Assembly (NCBI RefSeq): GCF_023746535.1
Contig: NZ_CP098747.1
Coordinates: forward strand, 2,812,501-2,876,500
Source: Sneathiella marina
GTDB taxonomy: Bacteria > Pseudomonadota > Alphaproteobacteria > Sneathiellales > Sneathiellaceae
Reading direction: 5' to 3'
Length of the DNA: 64,000 bases
A model generated the notes under the pieces. The model did not search any database, was not told the origin of the DNA, and worked only from the letters and a program-made list of their open reading frames with translations. Positions within the stretch are counted from its first letter, which is position 1. Every line of letters starts with the position of its first letter. This document shows, in pieces, positions 52,406 to 62,926 of this stretch. A program made the translations under genes and the position numbers.

Positions 52406-53820
52406 GAACTGACCCGAAAGGATAATGTTCGGCCTCTCCGGCGGATTTGTATTTCCCAGGTATTTTTCTCAGATAAAAGAACCGACTGCGCTTGCATTAC
52501 CTCGGTGACCTTTTGCCCATTTACCGTGAGGAGGATATCCCGCGGTCTTAATCCATAGCGTTCTGCAATGCTGCCACGGGCAACCGATGTCACCACCACC
52601 CCACTCGCAAAAGCCGGCATACCCAGCTCAATCGCATGGGCTGGTGATAAATTACCGACTGTCGCACCGGCAAGCGGCTGAGGTCCGTTGAGCGTCATGA
52701 GATTTTTCAGCGGCTGCTCCGGCGCCGGCTTCAATAGCATGGTCACGTCCATAAGCTTACCGCTGCGGTAAATATCCAATACCGTGGGTTTGCCAAGCTC
52801 GCCTGAGGATATCCTGAAGATTAGGGCATCGAGGTTGTAAACAGGCTTTGCATCGATGGCGATGATAACATCCCCTACCCGTAAACCGGCAGCATGTGCT
52901 GCACTCAGCGGATGGACACGATTAACAAGGACACCGCCCGGTTTTTCCAGCCCTAACCCATCCGCAACATCACTGGTTACCGCCTGACCAATTGCTCCAA
53001 GCCACGGCCGGGTAACTTTACCTGTCGCCAAGCCATTTTTGAGAACGGCTCTGACAAGGTTGGAGGGAATGGCGAAGCCAATTCCCAAGGATCCCCCGTT
53101 TTTACTGAAAATCGCTGAATTAATACCAGCTAGCTTACCGTCCATTGTCAACAAGGCTCCACCGGAATTTCCAGGGTTAATTGCCGCGTCTGTTTGAATA
53201 AAAGACTGGATATCGTTACTGACGCCGGCACTTCGATCAAGCGCCGATACAATACCACTGGTCACCGTTTGTCCAACCCCGAATGGGTTACCGATTGCGA
53301 TGACAAGATCGCCCACTTCCAGTGTATCTGAATCCGTAAATTCCAGAAATGGAAAAGGAGTTTCTTCCGGCTCAATCTTCAATATTGCAAGATCCGTCCG
53401 TTCGTCTTCGACAACAAGCCTGGCGTCAAATTCCCGTCGATCCTGAAGCGCCACAGTAATTTCATCAGCACCAGCAACCACATGATAGTTTGTAACGATA
53501 ATGCCATTATCATCAACTATGACACCAGAACCCAAGGAATTCTGAACCTGCTCCCGGTCTTTTTTTGGTCCGAAATTCCGGCCGAAAAACCTCTTGAAAA
53601 ACGGATCATCAAAAATTGTCGGATGGGATTGGGTGGCGTGCTTTTTGGTAAATATATTGACCACTGCCGGCGCCGCCTTTTTAACCAAAGGTGCAAAGGA
53701 CAGCATAACTTCAGCCTGGCTTGTCGGCACCACATCTTCAGCAATACTCGACCCACCCCCGAAAGTCATCAGTGACAGGGCAAGGCATAGTCCCGTGGCG
53801 TTAATCGTGATCTTTTTCAT
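52402..53820 (-). CDS. degP: Periplasmic serine protease of the DegP/HtrA (Do) family
   Basis: This 472-residue protein has a signal peptide (cleavage near SIA-E), a trypsin-like domain and two PDZ domains. The catalytic triad is H113 (NYHVVAG), D143 (RTDLAIL) and S219 (GNSGGALL). The PDZ domains start near residue 255 and near 385. HtrA proteases degrade or refold damaged envelope proteins. The ATG at 53820 (MKKITINATG) is preferred because GGAG precedes it; the frame start at 53862 has no ribosome site. It lies 161 bases downstream of rplQ, after a terminator, so it has its own promoter. Confidence 0.94.
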   Translation of the reverse strand: MKKITINATGLCLALSLMTFGGGSSIAEDVVPTSQAEVMLSFAPLVKKAAPAVVNIFTKKHATQSHPTIFDDPFFKRFFGRNFGPKKDREQVQNSLGSGVIVDDNGIIVTNYHVVAGADEITVALQDRREFDARLVVEDERTDLAILKIEPEETPFPFLEFTDSDTLEVGDLVIAIGNPFGVGQTVTSGIVSALDRSAGVSNDIQSFIQTDAAINPGNSGGALLTMDGKLAGINSAIFSKNGGSLGIGFAIPSNLVRAVLKNGLATGKVTRPWLGAIGQAVTSDVADGLGLEKPGGVLVNRVHPLSAAHAAGLRVGDVIIAIDAKPVYNLDALIFRISSGELGKPTVLDIYRSGKLMDVTMLLKPAPEQPLKNLMTLNGPQPLAGATVGNLSPAHAIELGMPAFASGVVVTSVARGSIAERYGLRPRDILLTVNGQKVTEVMQAQSVLLSEKNTWEIQIRRRGRTLSFRVSS

Positions 53821-53931
53821 GGTCTCCAGCTTATCCGGCAAATAATAAATACCTATCTCCATTAAGGTGAATATTTTAGCGCAGTTTTCAAGTTCCCGCT
53901 AACTCATTGCGCCTCTTCACCAAAATTTGCG

Positions 53932-53957
53932 AAAAAAAAGGCAGCCATTCGGCTGCC
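53932..53957 (-). terminator. Rho-independent terminator of the ribosomal operon
   Basis: On the minus strand GGCAGCC pairs with GGCTGCC over a GAAT loop, followed by eight T residues. It ends the rplQ transcript 24 bases after the stop codon and separates the operon from degP. Confidence 0.95.
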
Positions 53958-53981
53958 CTTTTAATTCTATGTGCGGAATGC

Positions 53982-54419
53982 TTAAGCGACGGCTTCAGCT
54001 TCCAAAACTTCTTCTTCGTCAGCATTCTGGTCTGGACCGGAATCCTGCCCTTTCGCATCCACGTCACGGTCAACAAGCTCAATCACACCCATTGGTGCAG
54101 CGTCACCCGTTCTAAAACCCGCTTTCAAGACCCGTGTATATCCACCGTCCCGATCAGCATAGCGTTCGCTAAGTGTTGTAAACAGTTTATCAACAGCTGA
54201 CTTTTCGTTCAGCTCTGCCAATGCCTGCCGACGCGCATGCAAACCGCCGCGTTTACCCAAGGTAATCAGTTTTTCGACAATTGGACGCAGATCCTTTGCT
54301 TTTGGCAAAGTTGTCTGGATTTGCTCATGCTTGATCAGAGACGCTGCCATATTGGCAAACATCGCTTTACGATGAGAAGATGTCCGGCCGAGCTTCCGCC
54401 CAGATTTACGATGACGCAT
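53982..54419 (-). CDS. rplQ: Ribosomal protein L17
   Basis: This 145-residue 50S subunit protein has the L17 pattern [36 protein letters not shown] and a C-terminal tail rich in Asp and Glu that is longer than in E. coli (127 residues). It is the last gene of the large ribosomal operon, 30 bases downstream of rpoA, and a strong terminator follows. The acidic tail ([19 protein letters not shown]) is frequent in alphaproteobacterial L17. Confidence 0.97.
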   Translation of the reverse strand: MRHRKSGRKLGRTSSHRKAMFANMAASLIKHEQIQTTLPKAKDLRPIVEKLITLGKRGGLHARRQALAELNEKSAVDKLFTTLSERYADRDGGYTRVLKAGFRTGDAAPMGVIELVDRDVDAKGQDSGPDQNADEEEVLEAEAVA

Positions 54420-54449
54420 TTTTCTTACTCCACAGCAAAGGGTGCTGTT

Positions 54450-55463
54450 CTAAAAAGGTTCTTCCAGGCGTTTCGCCATGTCTTCAATATTCTCAGGCGG
54501 CCAATTTGGCACATCCATTCCAAGATGCAGACCCATCTGGGCCAATACTTCCTTGATTTCGTTCAAGCTCTTACGGCCGAAATTCGGTGTCCGCAGCATT
54601 TCTGCTTCTGTTTTCTGAATGAGATCGCCAATATAAACAATATTGTCGTTCTTCAAGCAGTTTGCAGACCGAACAGAAAGCTCGAGTTCGTCAACCTTAC
54701 GAAGAAGATTCCGGTTAAATTCCGGCTCTTCTCGCTCTTCCTTGACGACAACCTCTTCAGGCTCGTCAAAATTGACGAACAGCTGGAATTGCTCCTGCAA
54801 AATGCGCGCGGCAAATGCGACCGAATCTTCCGGTGTAACAGTTCCGTTCGTTTCGACTTTCAATGTCAACTTATCATAGTCCAGAACCTGGCCTTCACGG
54901 GCAGCTTCAACCTTGTAGGAAACTTTCCGGACGGGGCTGTATAAGCTATCCATTGGAATAAGACCGATGGGCGCATCTTCAGGACGGTTTGCCGCACCGG
55001 CAACATATCCCTTACCCGTCTCAACATTCATTTCCATTGAGATCGTTGCACCATCGTCCAGGGTCATAAGAACCTGATCAGGATCCATTATTTCAATATC
55101 GGCACCCGTATCAATCATGCCGGCTGTAACTTCACAGGGGCCGGATGCTTTCAGAACCATCCGTTGCGGTCCTTCTGCATGGCTACGAATGGCAAGGGTT
55201 TTCAAATTCAAAACAATGTCCGTTACGTCTTCACGGACGCCGGCAATTGATGAAAACTCGTGCAATACATTATCGATTTGGATCGAGGTAATTGCAGCGC
55301 CCTGCAGACTTGATAATAATACGCGGCGCAGTGCATTACCCAATGTTAAACCGAACCCTCTTTCCAAAGGCTCGGCAACTATTGTAGCTTCCCGATCGCT
55401 CTGCTCTCCTTGCTCGACGGAGAGGTTGGCCTGGATTAGGTCTTTCCAGTTTTGCTGAATCAC
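54450..55463 (-). CDS. rpoA: RNA polymerase alpha subunit
   Basis: This 337-residue alpha subunit has the N-terminal assembly domain ([22 protein letters not shown]) and the C-terminal DNA/activator-binding domain ([43 protein letters not shown]). I chose the GTG at 55463 ([10 protein letters not shown]), with GAGGT seven bases upstream, since alpha subunits begin at this point; the frame to 55496 adds 11 non-conserved residues. It lies between rpsK and rplQ. The absence of rpsD in this stretch is typical of alphaproteobacteria. Confidence 0.97.
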   Translation of the reverse strand: MIQQNWKDLIQANLSVEQGEQSDREATIVAEPLERGFGLTLGNALRRVLLSSLQGAAITSIQIDNVLHEFSSIAGVREDVTDIVLNLKTLAIRSHAEGPQRMVLKASGPCEVTAGMIDTGADIEIMDPDQVLMTLDDGATISMEMNVETGKGYVAGAANRPEDAPIGLIPMDSLYSPVRKVSYKVEAAREGQVLDYDKLTLKVETNGTVTPEDSVAFAARILQEQFQLFVNFDEPEEVVVKEEREEPEFNRNLLRKVDELELSVRSANCLKNDNIVYIGDLIQKTEAEMLRTPNFGRKSLNEIKEVLAQMGLHLGMDVPNWPPENIEDMAKRLEEPF

Positions 55464-55561
55464 GGCATTGACCTCATAGCTTTGCAGGCCCACCATGGAC
55501 CTGCGATTTCTTCATAACAACATAACGGATCGAATAATCCGTTTTCACAACAGGATAGCTC

Positions 55562-55951
55562 TCAGACGCGACGGCGTTTTGGAGGGCGGCACCCATTGTG
55601 AGGAATTGGTGATACATCCCGAATGGATGTAATATTGAACCCAACGGCCTGAAGTGCCCGTAACGCTGATTCGCGCCCAGAGCCAGGCCCCTTGACTTCA
55701 ACTTCAAGTGTTTTCATCCCGTGATCCATGGCTTTTTTGCCGGCATCCTCTGCAGCAATCTGTGCTGCAAATGGTGTGGATTTACGAGAGCCTTTAAACC
55801 CTTGTGATCCGGCAGATGACCAGGCGATAGCGTTGCCCTGTGCATCCGTGATCATGATCTTTGTATTATTAAAGGTCGCACTAACATGAGCGACACCAGA
55901 AATAATATTTTTACGTTCGCGACGTTTAACGCGTGTTTTATCCCGAGCCAT
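55562..55951 (-). CDS. rpsK: Ribosomal protein S11
   Basis: This 129-residue 30S platform protein has [42 protein letters not shown] and the C-terminal [18 protein letters not shown]. The start is the ATG at 55951 (MARDKTRVK), two bases after the rpsM stop, rather than the frame start at 56005, which lies inside rpsM. The C-terminal NGCRP and KRRRV motifs are complete. Confidence 0.97.
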   Translation of the reverse strand: MARDKTRVKRRERKNIISGVAHVSATFNNTKIMITDAQGNAIAWSSAGSQGFKGSRKSTPFAAQIAAEDAGKKAMDHGMKTLEVEVKGPGSGRESALRALQAVGFNITSIRDVSPIPHNGCRPPKRRRV

Positions 55952-55952
55952 A

Positions 55953-56321
55953 TTACTTCTTCTTCCCAGCAATTGCTTTCGCCGGACCCTTACGGGTACG
56001 GGCATTTGTATGCGTACGCTGTCCGCGAACGGGCAAACCGCGACGATGACGCAATCCGCGGTAACAACCGAGATCCATCAAACGTTTAATATTCATCGAC
56101 GTCTGTCGACGCAGATCACCTTCAACAAGATGATCGCTATCGATAGTTTCGCGAATTTTCACTACTTCAGCATCACTCAATGCGTTTACACGCAATTCAG
56201 ATGCCAATCCAACTGTGTCACAGATTTCCTTGGCCTTTGCAGGTCCAATTCCATGAATATAAGTTAGTGCAATCACAACCCGTTTATTCGTCGGGATATT
56301 TACACCAGCAATACGAGCCAC
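55953..56321 (-). CDS. rpsM: Ribosomal protein S13
   Basis: This 122-residue 30S head protein starts at a GTG ([25 protein letters not shown]) with AGGAG upstream. It ends in [21 protein letters not shown]. It is the first gene of the segment rpsM-rpsK-rpoA-rplQ, which has its own promoter 70-100 bases upstream and a leader with two hairpins. The conserved [16 protein letters not shown] is intact. Confidence 0.97.
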   Translation of the reverse strand: MARIAGVNIPTNKRVVIALTYIHGIGPAKAKEICDTVGLASELRVNALSDAEVVKIRETIDSDHLVEGDLRRQTSMNIKRLMDLGCYRGLRHRRGLPVRGQRTHTNARTRKGPAKAIAGKKK

Positions 56322-56392
56322 GCTAGTCTCTCCTCATCACCAAAATCGGGTCGTCCTGACCCGTCGTCTCCAGCGCTTGCGGGAAGCGCGCG
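56322..56392 (-). promoter_or_regulatory. Hairpin-containing leader before rpsM
   Basis: Between the promoter at 56393-56420 and rpsM, the minus strand carries two small hairpins: GCGCTT/AAGCGC and CGGGTC/GACCCG, the second followed by ATTTTGG. They may act in autoregulation or as a weak attenuator. No gene fits here. Confidence 0.45.
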
Positions 56393-56420
56393 ATTATATA
56401 ATTTTGTATTACCTAGTCAA
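56393..56420 (-). promoter_or_regulatory. Promoter within the ribosomal operon, upstream of rpsM
   Basis: On the minus strand TTGACT (56420-56415) is followed after 16 bases by a consensus TATAAT (56398-56393). It lies in the 103-base gap between adk and rpsM and would drive rpsM, rpsK, rpoA and rplQ. Confidence 0.75.
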
Positions 56421-56424
56421 CACT

Positions 56425-57075
56425 TTAGATTGCTTGTAACGCAGCTTCCATTTGCTGTGTCACTTCGTCAATACCGGCCATGCCATCGACTTGTTTCAAA
56501 ATACCTTTACCCCGATAATAAGGAAGTAGAGGCGCCGTCTGATCGTGGTAGGCTTTAAGCCTTGAAATTACTGTCTCTGCGTTATCGTCATTGCGCCGTG
56601 TAAACTCACTGCCACCGCACTTATCGCAGATACCTTCTTTTGCCGGTTTCAAGAAACTGTCATGATAACCGGCCCCACATTTCGCACATGTATAGCGACC
56701 CGTAATACGCTCTACAAGTATGTTGTCGTCTGTTTTCATCTCAATTACGGCATTTAGCTCAAGTCCCTTGGATTTCAGCATTTCATCCAAAGCGACAGCC
56801 TGCGCATCCGTCCGCGGAAAACCGTCCAGGATGACACCGTTTTCACAGTCCGGCTCGTCCAGCCGATCTGAAATAATTCGGGTCATGATATCGTCAGATA
56901 CCAGTCCGCCGCTTTCCATGACTGACTTGGCTTTAAGGCCAACCTCAGATCCCGCAGCTACAGCTGCCCGCAACATGTCCCCTGTCGAAAGCTGTACAAG
57001 ACCATGTTTGTCCTGAAGTCTTTGTGCCTGTGTCCCCTTACCAGCTCCGGGAGGCCCCAAAAGTATGAGAATCAT
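56425..57075 (-). CDS. adk: Adenylate kinase
   Basis: This 216-residue long-type adenylate kinase converts ATP and AMP to two ADP. The P-loop is GPPGAGKGT (residues 7-15), DGFPRTDAQA is the AMP-binding part, and the lid carries four cysteines (CAKCG and CDKCG) that bind zinc, a feature of many non-enteric adenylate kinases. Its start overlaps the secY stop by 4 bases, so it is coupled to secY, as is common in bacteria. Confidence 0.97.
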   Translation of the reverse strand: MILILLGPPGAGKGTQAQRLQDKHGLVQLSTGDMLRAAVAAGSEVGLKAKSVMESGGLVSDDIMTRIISDRLDEPDCENGVILDGFPRTDAQAVALDEMLKSKGLELNAVIEMKTDDNILVERITGRYTCAKCGAGYHDSFLKPAKEGICDKCGGSEFTRRNDDNAETVISRLKAYHDQTAPLLPYYRGKGILKQVDGMAGIDEVTQQMEAALQAI

Positions 57076-58418
57076 TTCCGTCGACCCCCAAGTTTTGATT
57101 TCTTCACCAGGCCTTCATATTGATGGGCAACCAGATGGCTTTGGATTTGTGCAACCGTATCCATGGTTACAGAAACAACGATCAACAAGGATGTGCCACC
57201 AAAGTAAAAAGGAACGGCCCACTGAGCGACAAGAATTTCTGGAAGAATACAAACCAGAGACAAATAAGCGGCACCAACAACGGTCAAACGGGTCAGCACA
57301 TAATCAAGATATTCAGACGTCCGCTTACCTGGCCGTATGCCGGGCACAAAACCACCATGCTTTTTCAGGTTGTCAGCAGTATCATCGGGGTTGAAAACAA
57401 CCGCTGTGTAGAAAAAACAGAAAAACACGATACCGGCAATATACAACATCATATAAAGCGGCTGGCCATGCCCTACCATCGCTGTCAGGGTATTCAACCA
57501 TTCCGGCCCAGAACCTGCGCTGAAACTAGCCACAGTCGTCGGCATCAACAATAGTGATGAGGCAAAAATCGGCGGGATAACACCAGCGGTGTTCAACTTC
57601 AATGGTAGATGTGAGTTCTGTCCACCATACGTCTTGTTGCCCCGTTGCCGCTTCGGATATTGAATAAGAACACGTCGCTGTGCCCGTTCCATAAAGACGA
57701 TAAAGGCAATCACCGCGACCGACATTATCAGCAAGACCAATATGACGATTGAGGAAAGCGCGCCTGTCCGGCCTAGTTCAAGCGTTCCAACCAAGGCACT
57801 TGGCAGTTCCGCAACAATACCGGCGAAAATAATCAATGAAATTCCGTTACCAACACCGCGTGCCGTAATCTGTTCACCAAGCCACATCAAAAAGACCGTG
57901 CCGCTGACCAGCGTAATAACCGTAATAATCCGGAAATGCATGCCCGGGTCAATCACGGCTGATTGTCCGGTTGACAAAGACATTCCTTCCAGGCCAGCTG
58001 AGATACCATATCCTTGCAGTGCCGCTAAAAACACAGTTCCGTAGCGGGTATATTGATTTATCTTCTTACGCCCCTGCTCGCCTTCTTTCTTCAATTGCGC
58101 CATTTGCGGCGAAATCGACGTCATCAATTGCATGATGATAGAAGCCGAGATATACGGCATAATATTGAGGGCAAAGATAGTCATCCGACCAAGTGCGCCC
58201 CCCGCAAACACGTCGAACATCCCCAGAATACCACCGGAATTCTGGGAAAAAACATCTGCCAAAATTGTCGGATCGACACCTGGAATAGGGATATATGTCC
58301 CGATCCGGTACACAACCAGAGCAAAGAGCGTGAACCATAACCGCTTCTTAAGTTCCGTTGCCTTTGAAAAGGCACCGAAACTCATGGTAGAAGCCATTTG
58401 TTCTGCTGCAGACGCCAT
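57072..58418 (-). CDS. secY: Protein translocase subunit SecY
   Basis: This 448-residue ten-helix inner-membrane channel of the Sec translocon shows LWFTLFALVVYRIGTYIPIPGVD at the first helix, the plug region FDVFAGGALGRMTIFALNIMPYISASI, the RRVLIQYPKRQ cytosolic loop, KLNTAGVIPPIFASS, and GIRPGKRTSEYLDYVLTRLT near the end. It lies between rplO and adk. The rpmJ gene that follows secY in enterobacteria is absent here, as usual in alphaproteobacteria. Confidence 0.97.
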   Translation of the reverse strand: MASAAEQMASTMSFGAFSKATELKKRLWFTLFALVVYRIGTYIPIPGVDPTILADVFSQNSGGILGMFDVFAGGALGRMTIFALNIMPYISASIIMQLMTSISPQMAQLKKEGEQGRKKINQYTRYGTVFLAALQGYGISAGLEGMSLSTGQSAVIDPGMHFRIITVITLVSGTVFLMWLGEQITARGVGNGISLIIFAGIVAELPSALVGTLELGRTGALSSIVILVLLIMSVAVIAFIVFMERAQRRVLIQYPKRQRGNKTYGGQNSHLPLKLNTAGVIPPIFASSLLLMPTTVASFSAGSGPEWLNTLTAMVGHGQPLYMMLYIAGIVFFCFFYTAVVFNPDDTADNLKKHGGFVPGIRPGKRTSEYLDYVLTRLTVVGAAYLSLVCILPEILVAQWAVPFYFGGTSLLIVVSVTMDTVAQIQSHLVAHQYEGLVKKSKLGGRRK

Positions 58419-58470
58419 TTAGAAATACTCCGGATAAAACAAAACTGAATTGCTATCCTGTTTGTGTTTG

Positions 58471-58950
58471 TTATTCGCTTTTTGCGGTTTCGGTAGCTGT
58501 TAAAGTAACTGTTCCGCCAGCTTTTTCAACTGCCTCGATTGCTGACTTGGACGCACCAGACACTTCAAAAGAGACTTTCGAAGTAAGCTCGCCTTTCGCC
58601 AATAACCGAACGCCATCAACGACTTTGCCTACCACACCCGCTTCTTGAAGCATTGCAATAGTGATGGTTTCTTTAGTGTTCAATTTTTTGGCATCAATCG
58701 CTTGCTGCACGCGACCAAGATTGGCAACAGCAAATTCCTTGCGGAAGATATTGTTGAAACCGCGCTTTGGCAAACGGCGATGAATGGGCATCTGGCCGCC
58801 TTCAAAACCCTTGATGGCAACACCTGACCGAGATTTTTGACCTTTTTGACCCGCGCCGGAAGTCTTACCTTTTCCGGAACCGATACCCCGACCAACCCGC
58901 ATCCGATTTTTCGTCGATCCTTGGTTGTCGGCAATTTGATTTAAACGCAT
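58471..58950 (-). CDS. rplO: Ribosomal protein L15
   Basis: This 159-residue 50S protein begins [34 protein letters not shown], the conserved glycine-rich N-terminus of L15, and has [19 protein letters not shown] take the ATG at 58950 and not the TTG at 58956. It follows rpmD by 37 bases and precedes secY by 52 bases. Confidence 0.96.
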   Translation of the reverse strand: MRLNQIADNQGSTKNRMRVGRGIGSGKGKTSGAGQKGQKSRSGVAIKGFEGGQMPIHRRLPKRGFNNIFRKEFAVANLGRVQQAIDAKKLNTKETITIAMLQEAGVVGKVVDGVRLLAKGELTSKVSFEVSGASKSAIEAVEKAGGTVTLTATETAKSE

Positions 58951-58987
58951 GTTCAATATTCCTTAAACGAAACAAGAAGAGGCAGCT

Positions 58988-59173
58988 TTACGCTTCCTCA
59001 ACCTGTACCAGATGACTGACTTTACGGACCATGCCACGAATTGACGGTGTATCCTCAAGTACGACGGTGCGATGCATCTTGTTCAGACCCATGCCAACCA
59101 ATGTTGCCCGCTGTGACTTGTGTCGTCCAATTGGGCTTCCGGTTTGAGTAACCTTGATTGTTGCCTTAGCCAT
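58988..59173 (-). CDS. rpmD: Ribosomal protein L30
   Basis: This 61-residue protein has the L30 pattern [57 protein letters not shown]. The ATG at 59173 has GGAAAGG upstream and overlaps the rpsE end by 8 bases; the frame start at 59215 is inside rpsE. It lies between rpsE and rplO. Confidence 0.95.
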   Translation of the reverse strand: MAKATIKVTQTGSPIGRHKSQRATLVGMGLNKMHRTVVLEDTPSIRGMVRKVSHLVQVEEA

Positions 59174-59729
59174 CAACCTTTTCCTTTCCAGCGTCTGCAC
59201 CGGCGTCAGAAGCACGGCGGCCTACAACATCAGAGACTTTTTTGCCGCGTTTTGCAGCAACCATCCGTGGAGAGTTCATTTCTTTCAAGGCTTCAAAAGT
59301 TGCCTTGACCATGTTGTACGGGTTGGATGTTCCGATGGATTTCGTCACAACATCCTGTACACCAAGAGTTTCGAAAACCGCACGCATCGGACCACCGGCG
59401 ATAATTCCGGTACCGGCAGGTGCCGACCGAAGGACAACACGTCCCGCACCAAAACGTCCCTTTACGTCATGATGAAGTGTCCGGCCCTCCCGAAGGGGAA
59501 CACGGATCATGTTGCGCTTCGCAGCTTCCGTGGCTTTACGAATGGCTTCAGGCACTTCACGTGCTTTACCATGGCCGTAGCCAACGCGGCCTTTTTGATC
59601 TCCGGCAACCACCAGGGCTGCGAAGCCAAACCGACGGCCACCTTTAACAACTTTAGCCACACGGTTAATGTGAACCAGCTTATCGACGAACTCTGAATCG
59701 CCTTTATCATTTTGGTCAGGTCTCAACAT
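59166..59729 (-). CDS. rpsE: Ribosomal protein S5
   Basis: This 187-residue 30S protein has the S5 double-stranded RNA-binding domain [27 protein letters not shown] and the C-terminal [20 protein letters not shown]-like segment ([23 protein letters not shown]). I take the ATG at 59729 (MLRPDQND). Its 3' end overlaps rpmD by 8 bases. The C-terminal tail beyond VSDVVGR is lineage-specific. Confidence 0.96.
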   Translation of the reverse strand: MLRPDQNDKGDSEFVDKLVHINRVAKVVKGGRRFGFAALVVAGDQKGRVGYGHGKAREVPEAIRKATEAAKRNMIRVPLREGRTLHHDVKGRFGAGRVVLRSAPAGTGIIAGGPMRAVFETLGVQDVVTKSIGTSNPYNMVKATFEALKEMNSPRMVAAKRGKKVSDVVGRRASDAGADAGKEKVDG

Positions 59730-59740
59730 TGTCAATTCCC

Positions 59741-60103
59741 CTAGAAGGACAGCCCGCCCTCGCGGGCGGCTTCGGCAAGGGCTTTGACCCGGCCATGAAA
59801 TTTGTATCCGCCGCGATCAAACGCGACTTCTTTAACGCCGGCTTTAAGCGCCCGTTCTGCAATCAGTTTACCAACTGCAGCCGCGGCATCTTTATTACCA
59901 CCGCTTTTCAGCGACCCACGAAGGTCTTTTTCAAGACTAGAGGCTGACGCAAGTGTTTTACCCGCGGCATCATCGATAACCTGTACATAGATCTGTTGCA
60001 AAGTACGATGAACAGACAAGCGAAGGCTGCCATTAGATACCTTGCGAAGTCGGGTCCGGTTTCTCTGCCGACGGCGTTCGAACAATTTTTTTGTGCTAGA
60101 CAT
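59741..60103 (-). CDS. rplR: Ribosomal protein L18
   Basis: This 120-residue 50S protein binds 5S rRNA. It has [39 protein letters not shown] and the C-terminal [25 protein letters not shown], which is the L18 signature. It lies 9 bases downstream of rplF and 11 bases upstream of the rpsE start. Confidence 0.97.
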   Translation of the reverse strand: MSSTKKLFERRRQRNRTRLRKVSNGSLRLSVHRTLQQIYVQVIDDAAGKTLASASSLEKDLRGSLKSGGNKDAAAAVGKLIAERALKAGVKEVAFDRGGYKFHGRVKALAEAAREGGLSF

Positions 60104-60112
60104 GATCCGTTC

Positions 60113-60646
60113 CTACTTCTTCTTGCCTTCTTTACGGAAGATAAACTCGTCCGCATATTTGACACCCTTGCCTTTGTACGGCTCTGGTTTCCGATATGAC
60201 CGGATAACAGCAGCCACTTGACCGACCTTCTGCTTATCCGCACCGGAAACTTCGATGCTTGTTTGCGTCGGGCACTTGATTTCAATTCCATCCGGAATAG
60301 CAAAATCCACATCATGGCTGTACCCGAGGTTCAGCTTGAGGTTTTTACCCTGAACAGCCGCACGATATCCAACGCCGACAATTTCAAGTTTCTTCGTGAA
60401 GCCCTCTGAAACACCTTCAACCAGGTTATTCAGCAATGTCCGCTGCATCCCCCACATCTGACGGCTTCGAGTGCCTTCATTCCGTGGTTTGACCCAGATT
60501 TTGTCATCTTCACGTGAAACCAAGACATCATCAACAAATGTCATCGACAAAACGCCTTTGCTGCCTTTAACCGTGATATCCTGTTCTGCGAGTTGCACAT
60601 CAACACCAGAAGGGATCGTCACAGGATGCTTACCAATACGAGACAT
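60113..60646 (-). CDS. rplF: Ribosomal protein L6
   Basis: This 177-residue 50S protein has two L6 repeats. It starts [31 protein letters not shown] and ends with the signature [24 protein letters not shown]. It lies 9 bases downstream of rpsH. Length and termini are normal. Confidence 0.97.
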   Translation of the reverse strand: MSRIGKHPVTIPSGVDVQLAEQDITVKGSKGVLSMTFVDDVLVSREDDKIWVKPRNEGTRSRQMWGMQRTLLNNLVEGVSEGFTKKLEIVGVGYRAAVQGKNLKLNLGYSHDVDFAIPDGIEIKCPTQTSIEVSGADKQKVGQVAAVIRSYRKPEPYKGKGVKYADEFIFRKEGKKK

Positions 60647-60655
60647 ACTTCCCTC

Positions 60656-61054
60656 CTAGTACAACTGACAGAGAATTTCGCCGCCAACATTGGCTTCGCG
60701 AGCTTCATTATCAGAAAGAACACCATTAGGTGTGGACAAAATCGCGACACCAAGACCGTTCCGGATTGTCGGCAGGTCTTTAACGCCTGAATAAACACGA
60801 CGACCTGGTTTTGACACCCGGCTGACATATTCGATAACGCCTTTACCCTGGTAATATTTCAATTCGATTGAAAGTTCAGGCTTCCCTTTTTCAGGCTCTG
60901 ATACTTCGTAACCACGAATGTAACCTTCCCGTTTCAGCGCTTCCAAAACGTTCATACGCAGTTTGGAAGACGGGCTCTTTACGGAAGATTTCTGGGCTTG
61001 CTGACCGTTACGAATACGGGTCAGCATATCGCCGATAGGATCACTCATTGACAT
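60656..61054 (-). CDS. rpsH: Ribosomal protein S8
   Basis: This 132-residue 30S assembly protein starts [15 protein letters not shown] and ends with the S8 signature [33 protein letters not shown]. Of two in-frame ATGs, the first (61054) has GGAG eight bases upstream. S8 in other bacteria also represses this operon by binding mRNA; nothing in the sequence proves that here. Confidence 0.97.
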   Translation of the reverse strand: MSMSDPIGDMLTRIRNGQQAQKSSVKSPSSKLRMNVLEALKREGYIRGYEVSEPEKGKPELSIELKYYQGKGVIEYVSRVSKPGRRVYSGVKDLPTIRNGLGVAILSTPNGVLSDNEAREANVGGEILCQLY

Positions 61055-61066
61055 ATCTGTATCTCC

Positions 61067-61372
61067 CTACCAGCTCGATTTAACCATGCCCGGTATCTGG
61101 CCATTGGAAGCCATGTCACGAAGACCGATACGGGATAGTTTCAATTTACGATAAACACCACGTGGGCGACCTGTAAGCTCACAACGATTGCGAGCCCGGG
61201 TTGCCGAAGAATTACGCGGTAGGGCAGCCAGTTTCAGACGCGCCGCAAAGCGCTCTTCACCTGGTAGATTTTCGTCTTTGCTGATGGCCTTAAGCTCTGC
61301 CCGTTTCGCGGCATATTTGTCGATCAAACGACGACGCTTAAGATCTCTTTCAACAGCACTTTTCTTAGCCAT
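61067..61372 (-). CDS. rpsN: Ribosomal protein S14 (zinc-free long form)
   Basis: This 101-residue S14 of the long form without a CXXC zinc ribbon has [48 protein letters not shown], the family signature. It lies between rplE and rpsH with gaps of 18 and 12 bases. Confidence 0.97.
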   Translation of the reverse strand: MAKKSAVERDLKRRRLIDKYAAKRAELKAISKDENLPGEERFAARLKLAALPRNSSATRARNRCELTGRPRGVYRKLKLSRIGLRDMASNGQIPGMVKSSW

Positions 61373-61390
61373 TTCAATTAACTCCTAGGA

Positions 61391-61939
61391 TCAATTAATC
61401 TTGAACGGCACGCTGAAACCAGACAGAAGCTCGCGGGCTTCTTCATCTGTTCTCGCAGTGGTACAGATCACGATATCCATTCCCCGTACATCCGTAACAT
61501 CATCATAATGGATTTCCGGGAAGACAATTTGCTCTTTCAGGCCCATGGCGTAGTTGCCGCGACCGTCAAAGCTTTTGGGTGAAACACCGCGGAAGTCCCG
61601 AACCCGGGGCAAGGCGATATTTACGAGCCGATCAAGAAATTCATACATTTGATTCTTGCGCAGCGTAACCTTCGCGCCGATAGGCATACCTTCACGAAGT
61701 TTAAAAGTTGCAATGGATTGCTTGGCAACTGTAACAACTGGTTTCTGACCAGAAATTTTTGCAAGCTCAGATTCAACAGATTTGATTTTCTTAGAATCAG
61801 CCACCGCTTCACCACAGCCAACATTGATGACGATTTTATCCAGTTTTGGAATCTCCATCACATTGCTGTAGCTGAATTTTTCCTGAAGCTTCGACCGAAG
61901 CTCCTCGTTATATAATGTTTTAAGTCTTGGCGCTGTCAT
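61391..61939 (-). CDS. rplE: Ribosomal protein L5
   Basis: This 182-residue 50S protein binds 5S rRNA and contacts the P-site tRNA. It shows [50 protein letters not shown] and [18 protein letters not shown]. It lies 11 bases after rplX. It is full length. Confidence 0.97.
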   Translation of the reverse strand: MTAPRLKTLYNEELRSKLQEKFSYSNVMEIPKLDKIVINVGCGEAVADSKKIKSVESELAKISGQKPVVTVAKQSIATFKLREGMPIGAKVTLRKNQMYEFLDRLVNIALPRVRDFRGVSPKSFDGRGNYAMGLKEQIVFPEIHYDDVTDVRGMDIVICTTARTDEEARELLSGFSVPFKIN

Positions 61940-61950
61940 CGACTTTTCCT

Positions 61951-62274
61951 TTAACTATCAATAACTTCGCCGGAGCGCTTAGCAAAGCGAACCTTCCGAC
62001 CGTCATCTAGTTGTTTATAGCCAACACGAGTTGCCTTGCCGTCTTTTGGATCAAGCAGAGCAATGTTTGAAAGATGAATTGAGGCTTCTTTTTCCACAAT
62101 TCCACCAGCTTCGGTCTGGCTCTGTTTCGTATGGCGCTTGACCATATTCACACCAGAGACAAAAGCGCGGCGATCTTCGCGTACAATACGAACAATCTCG
62201 CCTTGCTTGCCTTTATCCTTACCGGCAAGAACAACTACTTTGTCGCCCTTTTTCACAGCAAATTTTTCAGCCAT
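61951..62274 (-). CDS. rplX: Ribosomal protein L24
   Basis: This 107-residue 50S assembly-initiator protein has a KOW motif, [22 protein letters not shown], and [13 protein letters not shown]. Its start base is shared with the last base of rplN, giving a 1-base overlap. No anomalies. Confidence 0.97.
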   Translation of the reverse strand: MAEKFAVKKGDKVVVLAGKDKGKQGEIVRIVREDRRAFVSGVNMVKRHTKQSQTEAGGIVEKEASIHLSNIALLDPKDGKATRVGYKQLDDGRKVRFAKRSGEVIDS

Positions 62275-62642
62275 TAGAGGACCTCCGGCGCAAGAGAAAT
62301 GATTTTCATGTAATTTTTGCCACGAAGTTCACGTGTAACCGGGCCAAAAATACGGGTTCCGACGGGCTCGCCCTGCTTGTTCACTAGAACAGCCGCGTTG
62401 CTATCGAACCGGATCGCAGTGCCATCAGCACGGCGGATTTCTTTCTTAGTGCGCACGATGACAGCCCGCTGGACATCACCTTTTTTGACGCGGCCCCGCG
62501 GAATAGCTTCTTTCACAGAAACGACGATAACGTCGCCCACAGAAGCTGTCTTGCGTTTGGAGCCACCCAAAACTTTAATGCACTGCACCCGTCTCGCACC
62601 GGAATTATCGGCAACATCCAGGTTGGTTTGCATTTGAATCAT
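62274..62642 (-). CDS. rplN: Ribosomal protein L14
   Basis: This 122-residue 50S protein begins [31 protein letters not shown] and ends [24 protein letters not shown], both L14 signatures. It lies 35 bases after rpsQ and meets rplX with a 1-base overlap. Confidence 0.98.
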   Translation of the reverse strand: MIQMQTNLDVADNSGARRVQCIKVLGGSKRKTASVGDVIVVSVKEAIPRGRVKKGDVQRAVIVRTKKEIRRADGTAIRFDSNAAVLVNKQGEPVGTRIFGPVTRELRGKNYMKIISLAPEVL

Positions 62643-62677
62643 AGTCGTTTACCTTTGTTTGGTACAAACTCGCTAAA

Positions 62678-62914
62678 TTAGGCGACGTCGTATAAGACTT
62701 CCCATCGTTTCAGCTTGGAATAAGGTCGGCATTCCTGAATGCGGACAACATCCCCTTGCTTAAACTGATTTTTCTCATCATGGGCGTGGTACTTTTTAGA
62801 CTGGCCTATGTATTTTTTGTAAAGCCGATGCATCACTTGACGATCAACTTTAACAACAACAGTCTGACTGTTCTTGTCGCTTACAACTGTTCCTTGCAGG
62901 ATACGCTTTGGCAT
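62678..62914 (-). CDS. rpsQ: Ribosomal protein S17
   Basis: This 78-residue 30S protein of the OB fold begins [36 protein letters not shown] and has [20 protein letters not shown], the S17 signature. It lies 12 bases after rpmC. Confidence 0.97.
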   Translation of the reverse strand: MPKRILQGTVVSDKNSQTVVVKVDRQVMHRLYKKYIGQSKKYHAHDEKNQFKQGDVVRIQECRPYSKLKRWEVLYDVA

Positions 62915-62926
62915 CGCTTTCTTCTC

